64,000 nucleotides of DNA from Thunnus maccoyii (Eukaryota > Chordata > Actinopteri > Scombriformes > Scombridae): NCBI RefSeq assembly GCF_910596095.1, contig NC_056550.1:28731699-28795698 (forward strand). The letters run 5' to 3'. The translations under genes and the position numbers were made by a program. The notes under the pieces were generated by a model. That model was not told the DNA's origin. It was given only the letters and a program-made list of their open reading frames with translations, and did no database searches. Positions 36,494 to 48,828 of this stretch are shown piece by piece (position 1 is the first letter of the stretch; each line of letters starts with the position of its first letter).

Positions 36494-36650
36494 CACATAA
36501 AATGAAAAAACAAAAAAGGAAAAAATGAAGATAAATATAGAAGAAGAAAAGCTGACAGAAGGAAAAAATAGATAAAAGATTGAAATAGAAAAGAGGAATA
36601 AAGACAAAAATAGCAGAAAAAAAACCTTCAAACAAAAATGATAAAAGTGA
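36176..36650. repeat. A-rich DNA with (AAT)n microsatellite
   Basis: Purine/A-rich on the plus strand throughout (GAAAAGAAAC-type text), with a near-perfect (AAT)n block at about 36427-36494. Long Phe/Leu/Tyr-rich open frames on the minus strand are products of this composition. Confidence 0.85.
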
Positions 36651-38960
36651 AAAATTAGAAAAATAAAATACATGCTCCTGTTTTTTTAGTGTACATCAAA
36701 AACATGAAGGTATTTATGTGCATAAATAAACAAATCATGGAAACTAAAAATATAGTTATACAGTCTGAGTCTGAACTGTTCGATATCTGCAGGTTAGATC
36801 AATCAGTTCCTCCCTTTATTCATTTCCTTTTCATGTTATTCTATATATTATTTTATTTAGTATTATTATATACCGTTTTTCAATTCATCGCTGTATTCAC
36901 CTTCTCTGTTGGTATGATATAGGCTACATTAGTTTCAATTGTTCAAAGCACAATGAAACGAGTTTTTTTTTTTAAAAAAAGAAAAGAAAGAAAAGGCCTT
37001 AGATGTTGTTAGTGTAACAAACAAAAATGAACTTTAACTAAAGTCCACAGTTCAGACTGAATACAGACTTTACAGAAATGTGTACAACAGCTCGTTTTGA
37101 GTCACTGTCCTCTGACACTTTGGATTGTTTTGGATAAAAGTTTCTGCCTAATGACAAAATGTACATTTAAACAGACTGAATACTCCTGTTTCATTTACTA
37201 ACCGATGATAAACTGACAGTATATTTTAAATCAGAGGTGGTGACACATCAGCTGAGCTGCAGGTGTTCAGTTGAGCTTGTGTTGGTGAACGCTGCCCTCT
37301 GGTGGCAGAAGACAGAAACTGCAGTGCTGTCCGCTCACCCTTGAGCTACAGAGGCAGAAAAAACACAATTTTAGTGGAAGCTGTAGTGTGTTGTTGTGAT
37401 AAAAAGATTCATTTTGTTTGTCACACAACAGACATGTTTTTATTTGTTTTCACTACTTTTCCTTGGATTTTAAAATGAGTGAAACAGCGCCTCTCTGGGA
37501 TGTAACAGCTGGTAGATGTGAGTTGGTCTGTGTGGTCGAACGAGGTACTGCACCCTAACCGAAGGTAAACAAAGTGGAGACAGGTGAAGCTGGTATTCAT
37601 TGATTAAAAAGAATCAAACAATCACCATCCGTCACTATCATGTCACTGCCACACTCGTGAAAACACAGCTTGGATCCAAATTTGGTTAATCAATAGATGG
37701 GGTTAGAGTTAGCAGTAATGTCACATTTTGGGTGCCATTTTTACGAGGGGACAGTGTTACATCCTGTTTTATGTGGGTGTTTCCTGTCCGCAGGTGCAGC
37801 TGCAGGGAGAAACCTGTGCTGGCTTGTAGGCTGGACTCTTATAAGCAGCTGTCTGTTCAGCGCTCTCTCTCCTCTCTGCTGCAGCGGCACCTTTGTGCTG
37901 CCTGGTTAATCCTGTTCATTTATATTTTCATTTATTTCAATAAACTTTCATGCAGTAAACCTCTATCCTGGTATTGTGTCAGTGTATTTTATACTTTGAT
38001 TCCTTCCTTTTTTGTCTCATTCATGTTTGAAAATAAATAAATACATTTTTTTAAAGGATGTTTTGTGAATACTTGATAAAATGTCTAAGAGTGAAGGATG
38101 CAGTGGCGTTTTTTTGACCAGCAGTGGCGCTGTAGGCAAACTTACAAGATGATGATGTCGTACACTTCTGTGGACTGCAGAGGGCGGTAAAACAGAGAGA
38201 GAGAGGAGAAGAAAAAAACCTCAGAAAGACTTTGTAAATGTGTAACGGGGTAGAAAATGTTCTAACATGTCATTAAATTTAAGGATGCACATGTTTTGGT
38301 GTTCACTTATATAAAACTGTGTTTACAATCAGTATACATTAATGTCTAAATGATGTTTCAGCTTTTGCTACACTGACAGGGAGAAAACATTTGTGATGAA
38401 GTGTTTTAGTAATTCTATTTAAGTGTAATGAGTCTACAAATACCGTAAAACATACTTATGTTACATGTAAAAAAAAACCCAAACATGCTCATTGTAGAAT
38501 GTAAACTTCTCTCTAGGGCTTCAACTAATGATTATTTTCATTATTGATTAAAGTGCAGATTATTTTCCAGATTAATCAAATACGTGTTTTGTCTTCACTG
38601 TAAAAAAAAATCGTAACAAAAATGGTAAAAAGTCTGGCAGCAAAAGTTGCCAAACACTTACCGTCAAATAACAGTAAAAAACCTTTAGCTATTCTACAGA
38701 GATTTATTTTAAAAATATGGATATTTACTTTGATTGCAGAAGATTGCAGAACTACCTTAAAATGATCTATTCTAAATTGTTTTCATACAGTAAGCTTTGG
38801 TAAATTCATAGGATTATCCAATCCATCCACAAGAACTCCCCCTAAAAGTACAGATTTCTGGATGTAAACACAGAAAAATTATGTGAAATTACATTCAAAT
38901 TACCCTCCTTTAACACCCATTAATGGTATCTTGAGAGCTTTAAGGTTTTATTTTATGTGA
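36651..38960. other. Intergenic between K-C and minus-strand gene
   Basis: No exon supported. A promoter-like TCTTATAAGCAGCTGTCTG at about 37836 followed by AATAAA near 37938 looks like part of a repeat rather than a gene. From about 38600 the text (GGTAAAAAGTCTGGCAGC and similar) resembles a transposon end that I recall from fish. Confidence 0.4.
37289..37308 (-). promoter_or_regulatory. CTCF-like motif
   Basis: ACGCTGCCCTCTGGTGGCAG matches the reverse complement of the CTCF core (GCCCCCTGGTGGC). It lies about 1.3 kb after the K-C polyadenylation signal. Motif match only. Confidence 0.35.
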
Positions 38961-39039
38961 TTAGCTAATCTATTTACAGTAGATCCCTGGTAAATGTTGG
39001 TTTTATACTGTACAAAAAAATAAGATCATGTGATAATAG

Positions 39040-39398
39040 TTTACAAAAACATAATTTTAATAATCATTACTTTACTAACATTATTTGATAGTATTTAAAA
39101 GCAACTATCAAATATATCTACATACATTTCCCCATTAATGTATGAGGTTAACTTTATATAAACATTATTTAACAGTAATTTCAAGCAGCTCTCCAATATA
39201 TTTACAGGCTTTTCCCATAAATGTATGGGTTATACATTATATAAACATATTTGACAGTAATTAAAATCAAATCTCCAATAAATTTACAGGCTTTTACCAT
39301 TAATGTATAGAGTTTACTTTATATAAACATTATGTGACAGTAATTGCAAGCAACTCCCCAATATATCTACAGACATTTCACATTAATATATGGAGTTC
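39040..39398. repeat. AT-rich tandem repeat, unit about 83 bp
   Basis: Units of 84, 82 and 83 bases begin at 39124, 39208 and 39290, flanked by diverged units on both sides. Each contains a TTATATAAACAT segment and ends in TTTACAG or CTACAG. Divergence between units is visible, so the array is not recent. Confidence 0.8.
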
Positions 39399-42300
39399 TG
39401 AATGTACAAAAACCAGAAGTTCTATGTAAAAGTACCTTTACATCAACTCTGACACTGAATAAATATATACGTTTTTCTACTGACATTTTACAATATTGTG
39501 CAATCCATTCAATACAGATCCCCATTTGAGATGTATGAGATTTCAAGATGTTTAATATGAATATATATATCATAAAATTACCTTTTACTGCTTATTAACA
39601 TTATAAATAAATGATGCTAAACATTTATAAATAGAACAAAGCATGGAGTTTATTCAGGTAGCTAAACATTCAAAAGTCATTTAAAATGTAAATATTTAAA
39701 CAAGTAGTATAGTCTGTCTGAACATTGTACACAAATAAAGACAGAAATATATCAACATGCTCCTCTAACTGTTGCATGTCAAAAATGCTGGGACGATTAA
39801 ACTGGAAAAATGATATGGTTAAAGAACAATGGGACAGCTTTCGTGGGTGTATGTCTGTAATCTAAGAATCTGATGGTTTGGTACAGTACATCTGTAATTG
39901 TTGCCAGGTACTAATGCTCACCACATTATTGTAACCAAATAACTGCATCTAATATCAGTGCCTGTTTCTTTTTTAAAATTGGCATTTTCCATTAAAAACC
40001 CTAATTAATGTCCCTCTAATGCAAGTTGTAACCAGACTGTCCAAGTGTGTATTTACAAAAGTTTGTAAGGAGCGAATGACTGACTGAGAAAGTGACTGAG
40101 TGACTGAGTCACTATGAGTAACCAAGACTAACTCAGGGAGTAACTGAAAAGTGTGGCTAAGAGACTGATTGTGTGGGTGGGTGAGAGGGTTCGCTGTCCC
40201 ATTCAAAAGTCTGTTAGTTTCTTTAGGAGACTGAACACACTGAACACTTTCTCCATTTTCAGTGAAAGGACGGGGTGCCTCTCAGTGTTCATAATGCCAG
40301 TTATGATTTCTTAGAGTGAAAGGTGACATCTTCAGATGACAACGGTCCAAAATAAAACAATTTTCAGTTTACTGTCATGTATGACAAAGAAAATTAAATC
40401 AGATCATCATATTTTAGAATTTGCAAGCAGCAAATATTTTTCACATCAAAATAGTTGCTGACTGACTAGTTATTTGAGCAGCTGTAAATGAGAACATAAA
40501 AACATATTCTGACCTTGTATCTCCAGAGAGAAGATGTAGGTTTTTTCGTTCACTTCAATACAGTTAAGAGTTTTCTGGCAGCATCTAGTGGCCATTAGAG
40601 GAACTGCAAGCTAGCACTGATTAAAGGTAAAGATGGACTCATTGGTTTTCAACCACCGAACATCAGAATATAAAAGAAGGAAATTAAAAATGAGCAAATC
40701 ACTCAAGAGGCATCTATACTGCATGTTTGTAATACTGCTGAAAAATGTTTAGTCTTTTTATTGTCTGTAAATAAAGTAACTCGTTTTGATTGAGTGTGAG
40801 CCTCATCTGTCATCACTGGAGGTAAAAACCTCCCATGAAGATCCATTTATCTGTTCCTTAAAGTTATAATCTCTAAGATTTTCATTTAAATAAATGTTAA
40901 GTCACTATCTATCACCAAATGAAGTAACACAATAGTGATCAAGCCTATGACCCCCCGATGAAAGTTCTTGCATTCGCAGTATTATGATCAATATGAACCG
41001 GGTGTCGGTGGCGACTTTCCCGCCATGCATTCAAATCACAAGCAGAGCAGTTAGTGACGTGTTTTCCATCACTCAGCAGTGGTTGATGCGCCAGAGAGAG
41101 AAGCAGGACCTCACGCAACAGACTTGCTTTTCAGTTCACTTGTGCTAGCGTGAGGTCACACAGCGACACTGTTTGGATCTCTGGGAGTGAGGCTGAGTGA
41201 GGTCCAAAAATACACCTGCAATTACAGCTTGATGCCACACGGTGCCGGCAAAGAGTGCAAAACGGAGATCTTCGAGATTGACACTTTACAGTCCTTGTGT
41301 GTGTTAATATTCTTTACCTTTGACCTTAACTTTGACATGTTTGGATTTAGAAGCTGGAGAAGATCCAACAGCCCTAAAGGTTAAAACCAGTTTACAAGCA
41401 GCTTCAGGGAAGAACGGCTTCATGTCATTGATTGAAAGCAATAAGTCATCTGGCAGATATTATGATGCTGAGATAGATACAGACAGAATGCAAAAGCTGT
41501 AGTGATTAACTGGAGTTATTTATTGGAAAAAATACCAAACATATACTTGTTAAAACTGTTAAAAAATGGTTTTCCACTTGCTGTGATGAATCTCACACAG
41601 ATAACACAAATAAGCCCCAACTCACGATATTCACACACACCAAACTCACTCATGTAGGTAACCCCCACATAGAAAGGAAGCCATTCTTACGCATTATTTC
41701 AAAAGTAAATAAACCAGTGTAACAGTTATTGAATCCAAAATAATAACAGGATTAAATACAATGTTAAAAAGTCATAGAAAATGTACTGGAATCAACACAT
41801 TTTTAAGTTTTAATAGTCCAGAATAACCGTTAAATAAAGTAAGTATGAATGAAAGTGATTATATACTGTATGTAATTTAATTGTTGTAATGTGTGATGTT
41901 AATTACACATTACACTCTTTAAATAGTTAGAGAGGAGTCAATAACAATATACTGTGAAAATATTGTCTATGAAGAAACACTACAACAAATTGAAATACGA
42001 AATAATAACAATAATAAATACAGGCATTTTAATGGTCAGAATGTCATAAAATAAATAAAAAGAGAACAATTGTAACACCTCACATAGAGGTCGCCGCAAA
42101 TCTAAAAAACAGAGAATTTCCTCAGTAGGTGTTACGTCTTTGTTATCACATACATGCAAGTCTACTTAATTTAGTGGCTACTGCTAATATAACTGTTCTT
42201 TTGTCATGATCCAGTCTAGCTGTTGTGTCTTCCTGGTGTTTTATTCTCTTCCTCTCAGTCTGTCTCTGTGTTTGTAATGTAGGTGTGTCGGCTCTTTCTC

Positions 42301-43370
42301 TCTCTCTCCACACCTGCTGCTCGTTCTGAAATCAGCTCACCTGTCGGTCATGAAGCCATCATTATTCCACTACAAGAAAACTGCACAGACAGCAAATCTC
42401 GGCCGGATCGTCATGTTATTCAGGGTGTGGCGCTTCTAGCTCAGACACCAGTTAATTTACTGCCTGCTTTTCCTGCATGTTAGTTTGTCTGCCTGCCTGC
42501 CAGCTCGCTTTACACCTGTTCTCCGTGTCTGCAGGATTACCTGTCTGTTTGTCTTCCTTGTCTGCCTACCAGACCCACCAGTCAGCTCAGCTTGCCCCCC
42601 GGATTCCTCCCCCTCACACCATCTAGCCTCCATCTCACCATTTCTGTCTGTCTCTTCAATAAAAGACTTTGTTAATTCATCTTACTTGCTGGTGCTGTGT
42701 CTACATTTGGGTCCAACCTTAATACGTGACATAAAATTCCAGTTTTCGACGAAGTGTGGTAGACCATAGAAAGTAAGACCTGAGATGTGTAGATGCAAAA
42801 GGCACCATATAAATCCAGGTTGTGTTATTCCTTTATTCACATTGTACATCAGTCCTAGTAATAATTAAATACAACTGCACAGTAATTACCAAAGCAATCT
42901 TAATACTTGTGAGGAAGTCTAAAAGCTGCAAAAACTGTCTTTTTCATCTTGACATATTGCAATGTTGAATTAATTACCCATTGTGTCATAAGTGGTGGAG
43001 CAGGTGAACCCAAATGCAGTGACTGTAGACAAAAGCAGCACTGAAGAAAAATGTTTGTTCTGGGATCATGCAGGCAAAAGCAAAAACTGGCTGAGCAGAG
43101 CAAGACTGAAGAAACTGAACAGGGCTGAACAGAACAGAGGATCCAGAGAGCAAACCAAAACCCAGAAAACACAAAACCAGCTTACATTAACCCATCAAAG
43201 AATATTCAAGAATATAAACCTAAGTACACGACACTACAAACTAACTCATAATGCAAGACAGTCAATGAGCAAAACCATATGACCACAAGGACTGGACAGC
43301 AGAAGTGTAACAGAGTCTATGACACCATTGTGTCAACCTGCTCCTCCACAGTAATGACACAGGCTGCTGA
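39399..43370. other. Intergenic with several dispersed repeats
   Basis: Holds the third copy of the intron-4 repeat (40352-40620), a stretch at about 42190-42730 ending CATTTGGGTCCAACC, and a related inverted stretch at 42987-43345 whose ends carry TGTGTCA and GGTGGAGCAGGTGAACCCAA. The last two look like parts of one dispersed family in opposite orientation. A 65-codon open frame at 41187-41384 remains unexplained but has no splice partner that I can define. Confidence 0.45.
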
Positions 43371-43373
43371 GAC

Positions 43374-43379
43374 TTTATT
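43374..43379 (-). promoter_or_regulatory. Polyadenylation signal of minus-strand gene
   Basis: TTTATT on the plus strand, AATAAA on the minus strand, 141 bases after the stop codon of the small five-exon gene. Confidence 0.5.
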
Positions 43380-43519
43380 CACAAACATTCATTCTCAAAT
43401 TTCTTCCAACAAATATCCCTAAAGTAAAATAACTTATATTACACAGTATTAACTCACTGGCTGTATGCTGTCATTTTTATGAAAGGACCTGCATTTCTAA
43501 GAGCTTAGACATGAAGGGA

Positions 43520-44991
43520 TTAATAATGATCAAGGGCAGCGGCGACATCCAGCCTCAGCTTTTCCACTGACTCTTGTGTGGTGTTTAATGCCTCTAATAT
43601 TTCCTCTGCAAACTGAAGAGAACTTTGATTAGTAGATCAGGATGATAAGATGAATACATAGTCTGATAAGATCCATGTTTTGACACGACCAGCATTTTAT
43701 TACACAGGAAAATCATAACAAAGTTAAAGTTCCGTTGCAGTAAATATCACAAACATCTATGATATCGTGTGAAAACAGGTCATGATCTTCTTTTAAAAAC
43801 TGTTGATGACTTTGAGGTTGACGTCATGGTTTAAGTGATGTATTGTACAGTCAGAGGGAAGGTGCTGAATGCCCACGTTCACACACTGTGGCCTTTCTTC
43901 CACATGAAAGCCCTTAAGTGGAAACACATGATGCTTTAGGCGCAAACACAATGTATCTATGATACTGAAAATATGCAACTCAGTCATTTAAGATTAAGAG
44001 GCTGTAATCATTACCCTTTTATACCTCAGATGTGACATTTTAAAAGGAGGTTTACTGTTAAGAAGGACCTACACAGTCACTGATACAGAGATTCATACTG
44101 TACTTCTACTCTCACCGTCAACATCCAGTCGTGGTGCTCGTTCACAGTTACCATGATCAATGTGAACGCCATTAGATCAATCTGAAAATGGGGAAAAATA
44201 ATAAAAAGTAATTGCTTCACTTGAAAAAAGGACTTCCACATGCATAACAGTCCACTACACTACCGGAGTCTTGACAGTTTCTCCTCCCAGACTGCAGTCA
44301 TTGCAAAGCTTCATCAGCTGTTGTCTCACAAGAGTAATGTCAAGTAGGCATTGGTTGCCTACAAAAGATTGAAAAACGATAGAATGAAGTCATCATGTGT
44401 GAGAAAGAAAGATGCAGTTCTGCACAGACTGACGCACTGCAACAACCTCACTGATACAGCATTGAGGATGAGTCGTCAATTGATTTTGCAGGTCACTTTA
44501 TTGCAATTTTAACTTTCATTTATAGCCCAATAATTCTTGTTTAAATAGTATAAATAGTAATAGTTCATAACTCACCCTCACAATGTCCCAAAAACATAAC
44601 TTGTATGGTCCGACCTTTCCGTGCCCAGGCCTCCTGCACATCTACAGAAACTGTACAGTATTAAATGATGTAACCATGAACCTTTCAGTCTAACATTAAG
44701 TTAAATTCTTTTTTTTTAAAATAATTTATGGAACATGTCAATTCAACACCATTTTTTAAAAGTGAACCAAAGGTGATCATTTCTCTTCCCATCTACTTAA
44801 GCCAATGGGTTTGATTAATAATTGCTGACAGGACAGTCACTACACTTATGTTCATATCTATTTATCGACTAAGTATGAGATACTTTAAAAAACATACGTT
44901 CGTCTATTAAAGTTTCTGTATATGTTGTAGCCGCTACTGCTGCTGTGTTGTCAAAGTATGGTCCCCAACTCCGCCATCTAGCAGAGGTCAT
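43520..44991 (-). CDS. Unrecognised 5-exon gene, 137 aa
   Basis: Minus-strand exons in order: 44991-44898, 44641-44576, 44358-44264, 44181-44116, 43612-43520 (94, 66, 95, 66, 93 bp, total 414). Donors are GTATGT, GTGAGT, GTAGTG, GTGAGA; acceptors TGTAG, TTGTAG, TTTTCAG, CTTCAG. Phases 1, 1, 0, 0 join without a stop. Exon peptides include TTYTETLIDE, HVQEAWARKGRTIQVMFLGH, NQCLLDITLVRQQLMKLCND, IDLMAFTLIMVTVNEHHDWM and FAEEILEALNTTQESVEKLR; it ends AAALDHY. No signal peptide or transmembrane segment is evident; the composition suggests a small helical protein. I do not recognise the family. The start is uncertain: an in-frame ATG at 45015 would add eight residues, and neither has a strong context. 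Short introns (256, 217, 82, 503 bp) and phase agreement across four junctions make chance unlikely. Confidence 0.72.
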
Positions 44992-45107
44992 GAATTGACG
45001 TGCTTCAAACAGCATCAGACAGCGACAGTCCGTGATCTCAAACACGCACCAGCAGGCTTTTTTCCTCAGCAGATGAGACTTCTAATAAATAACACACAAA
45101 GACATTA

Positions 45108-45150
45108 CCCCCCCCCCCCACCCCCCCAACCCCCACCCCCACCCCCACCC
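45108..45150 (-). promoter_or_regulatory. G-quadruplex-type tract upstream of minus-strand gene
   Basis: A run of C blocks on the plus strand, so at least five blocks of three to twelve G on the sense strand of the small gene, 93-160 bases before its candidate start codons. Either promoter or 5' UTR, depending on the transcription start. Confidence 0.55.
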
Positions 45151-47280
45151 AATGCATGCAAACCACACACACACGAGCAATCTAACCACATGTGCATAAT
45201 ATCTAAGTAAAGATTGTATATGCAACTTTATCGCTTTTGCACCCTTTATTGCTTTTTGCTTCTGTTTTCATATTTATATGTCATATATATATATATTTAC
45301 TGTTCCTGTAATGAAGCATTCCAGCCAAAGAATTTCACACAAGTGCACCTCCTGTACTGTTGACACTCCTGATGATAGATGTGCTGTACACCAGCTGAGC
45401 TGTGACACGGGCTGAACTGGCAGAAAGACTCTCTGGACCTGCACAGCTGGATCACCTGATGTCAGACGCCCAGGTGAGTGATGTGTGAACCCTGTGCAGC
45501 ACTGCTGTCATTGTGTCATCAAGCAGAGAAAATCATGTATCACATTGGCAGGAAACCGAGGGCTAAAAGGTCAGATTTAGGGTGGAGAAACAGGTTGACG
45601 AACTTGTGAGTTATAAGATGCTCTGATTAATCCAAACCAAGCGGAGTTAGCAGTTTCACTGTTATTTCATTCGTGGTGTGTGAAATGTACATTGTTTGCA
45701 GTTGATCAGGGTTTGAGCTGGGTGTGTGTGGTTTGACAAAGGTTAGAATGGGGAGAGGCTGCGCGCACACACACACACACACACACACATATAAACACAT
45801 ACTGGCAGAGAAATGACAGCTTTTTATTTTATCTTACAACTAAGCCAAAGTAAACCACCAGACAAATTCTTTCAGAGGGGCAGAGCTACTAAAAGCAGGT
45901 CAGAAATGTGTTCATATGTTGTAACCATTAACCTGGGATGCCCCCTATGAAAATATGTAGTTTTTCATTTGCATCTAAATCCGGAGAAACACTGAAATGT
46001 ATAGATATATGTTTTATATAATTGTGGAGCTGTGGCAGGAGGCTACTCTACTTTAGTCTAAAACTGCAGCTAACAACACCCCAGCAAATAACCAGGTACT
46101 GCAACTCTGGCACTGATATGTGTAAGATGACCAACTGAAGGCATTTTGGGTTGTGGTGCAATAGTAAAAAAGGCAGACAGCTCGTGGATTTAAGGAGGCA
46201 AAACCTAAACACTGCATAGACACACAAACCTCACACAGAGTAAGTCTACATCTTATTTCACCCGTCATCACAGGCCACACATCCCCGTGTTTGCCACATT
46301 TTTTTTTTATTATCCAGAGTTTTCATGAATGGCTTTCATAAAATTTACTCGCTAGAACCGACTGTCTCAAGATTTCTTGTCTCCAAAAACATTAATTGAC
46401 AACACTTCCTGTTTGTGTGATAAAAATAATAAATTAAACTTTGTTCCTCCACATTTTTCCAGGACAGCTCATTGGGTATCTTTCATACATGCAGATTTTA
46501 TCTTCTGCACACAAACAAATTTACAACTTCTGTCAGATGTTAATAAAGACACATTTTTCCAGGACAAGACATTTGATATTGTTGGTACCAAACAATACGT
46601 TACTATAAGTTTACTGTAGCTGAGACTGAGTCAGGATTATTCACGCCTTCTCTCTGGTCCAGTCTCTCCTCTTTCCTCCTTCTTCATGTCATTCATCCAA
46701 TCACTGCATGTTTTGAGACCTTCTGTGGCGCCTCTTCTCATTCATAAACAGTCCTCTTCCTCATTGTCAGGCTCAGATGGCCTCCTGCAAAGCGTTCTGC
46801 CAGGATCTGCTCCAGTCTCTGTCATGCCGTCCGTGGACTCTGAGTCTGCACCAAAACTTTCTAATAAATCATTCATCTCCTATTTGTGTGGCAGATTCAT
46901 CAGTGTTTTCTTCTTTCCAAATGTTCAAAGTGTTGCACAACATTTATGTACTCATTTGTTGCAAGTCTGTCTAGAAAAACATGATAGAAGCAATGAAGTA
47001 GACTTTGTTTCTTCATGATTGCAGAGGATGTAGCACACATTCAAGTCTTAACTCCTGCTGCATGGCGCATGCAGGTGTGACCAACACATTTTTGCAATTT
47101 TCCTGATCGCCAGTGTTGGCGCAATGAGGTGCAACATGGAGGAGAGACTGAATACATTATTAGTGGGGGGAATAAAGGATCAGCAGGTGGGTTATGTGAT
47201 GCTCAAAACAATTTATCCATTGTTTTAAAGACAGAGTCGGCTACTGCGGAGCCTATGATGTAAGTGCATGTCGACAGTGT
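45151..47280. other. Intergenic, no supported gene
   Basis: Includes a (CG)(CA)n microsatellite at 45761-45790. A strong donor, CAG followed by GTGAGT, at about 45474 could mark a 5' non-coding exon on the plus strand, but nothing else supports it. Confidence 0.4.
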
Positions 47281-47284
47281 TTTT

Positions 47285-48100
47285 GTAATTACTCTCACTG
47301 CTTTAATGAGGTTAAATCCAAACTTAAAACTCATCTTTTTGCCTTTGAAGAATGTCCTTTAGTTGAACTCAACTAAAACAGAAATTCTTGTCGTTGGCTC
47401 CAGTAATACCAAGATTCAAACACTGCATCTACTGGGTCTGAATACATTAAGCCCATTGCAAGAAATTGTGGCATCTTGCTTGATTCTAACTTAAACATTG
47501 AGCAGCACATTACAAAACTTGTACACATATGCTTTTATCAGCTAAGGAACATTGCCAGAATTCAATCTATTTTAAGTTTTAGATACAGAAACCATTTTAC
47601 ATGACCGGCTGCAGACAGTACAGAACTCAGCTGCCCGGCTTTTATCCAGAGTAAACAGGTTTGAGCACATCACCTGGGTTTTACACTGGCTAACAGTACA
47701 TTTTAGATTACAGGGTTGCTGTTATTACTTACAAGTTACTAAACGGTCTAACTGCTCATTATATCTAAGACGTTTTATCCTTGTGTGAACTTGCTCGCAC
47801 CAACAATCTGGGACACGCTGCCCGAGGAAATAGGGCAGACTGAGTCTGAGGCTTCTTTTGCATCTAAGCTCAAAACATTTTAAACAAACTTTTATCACTC
47901 CGCCTTACCTGATTTTACTTGAATCTAGTTTTATTATGTTTTATGTGTTTTACTGCTTATAATTATTGTCAGGCTGGCTTTTTTATGGTGGTTTTTGTTT
48001 ATTCTTTTATTGCTGTGAGTTTTTATGTGATTCTATGTGAATCACTTTGTAACTTCGTTTTGATAAGTGCTATATAAATAAAGATGTTGTTATTTTTATT
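47285..48100 (+). mobile_element. L2-like LINE 3' end, decayed
   Basis: Conceptual reading in shifting frames gives TEILVVGSSNTKIQTLHLLG, QTVQNSAARLLSRVNRFEHI and LWDTLPEE-like text, the C-terminal part of L2-type LINE ORF2 proteins. A second FNEVKSKLKTHLFAFEECP-type end lies just before it at 47295-47355. The tail ends in TGCTATATAAATAAAG. Many frame breaks; inactive. Confidence 0.7.
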
Positions 48101-48147
48101 GCATATATTATTATTGTACTTGTTACCAATATGCTCAACTCAACTCA

Positions 48148-48440
48148 CAGACATGTGAAATGTGACCCCGACTACACACTGCTTTTTGTAAGACGTCAAA
48201 AGCCAAAAAGGTTGGAAACCACTGGTTTCATCTTTAACAATGTGTTGTATTTTAAAAGCTTGTTACATTATCCATTGTGTCAAATCTTCATCTGAAAAGT
48301 AACTAAAGCTGTCAAATAATGTAGTGGAGTAGAAAGTATAATATTTCCCTCTGAACTGTAGTGGAGTGGAAGTATAAAGCAGCATCACATGGAAATACTC
48401 AAGTAAAGTACAAATACCTCAAAATTATTATACCATTATT
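48148..48440. mobile_element. Partial copy of the 26.4-kb repeat, inverted
   Basis: The reverse complement of this stretch matches 26391-26690 including the nested element's left end (AAAAAGGTTGGAAACCACTG here). It is truncated within the nested element. Confidence 0.7.
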
Positions 48441-48611
48441 ATACAATATTTAAATAAATGTACTAATTACTTTCCACCACTGGTTTTAGGCACTAAAAGT
48501 AAAGTGAGGATGTTTTGAATAGTTTTTATTGATCAGTTAACTTGATCCAAAGTTGAGTAAACAGCAGAAAGTAAATCACTATTTGCTGTAAGCAGCTTTG
48601 TCTTTAACCCT

Positions 48612-48655
48612 CCTGTTGTCCTCCCAGGCTAATTTTGACCTGGGAGGACAACAGG
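48612..48655. repeat. Perfect 17-bp hairpin
   Basis: Arms CCTGTTGTCCTCCCAGG (48612-48628) and CCTGGGAGGACAACAGG (48639-48655) are exact reverse complements around a 10-base loop CTAATTTTGA. It resembles the terminus of a common fish repeat. Confidence 0.9.
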
Positions 48656-48688
48656 TGTCATTATGTGCTGTCATAAAAAAAAAAATGT

Positions 48689-48828
48689 AAATGGTTTTAA
48701 AACAGTATCCTGACTAAACTTTTACATATACCAGTCTGCCATAATCCATCAACATATTTTCCTCGGATCTCAACTATAGTTAAAGTAATTCAGAATTTCT
48801 TAGTCAGGATACTGTTTTGAAACCATTT
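48689..48828. repeat. Inverted repeat with 29-bp arms
   Basis: AACAGTATCCTGACTAA near 48701-48717 is mirrored by TTAGTCAGGATACTGTT at 48800-48816, and the homology extends to about 29 bases with one mismatch in the arm. The spacer is 82 bases. Probably a small palindromic transposon together with the hairpin before it. Confidence 0.8.

Noticed and set aside
36158..36673. Several Phe/Tyr/Ile-rich frames on the minus strand
   Set aside because: Generated by A-rich and AAT-repeat DNA; they look like membrane proteins only because of composition.
41187..41384. 65-codon frame containing YTCNYSLMPHGAGKECKTEI
   Set aside because: Looks protein-like in part but has no splice partners or recognised domain; may be a decayed repeat.
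45380..45474. Possible 5' non-coding exon with a CAG/GTGAGT donor
   Set aside because: Only a donor is convincing; keratin genes here start from TATA promoters directly before exon 1, and no acceptor links it to K-D.
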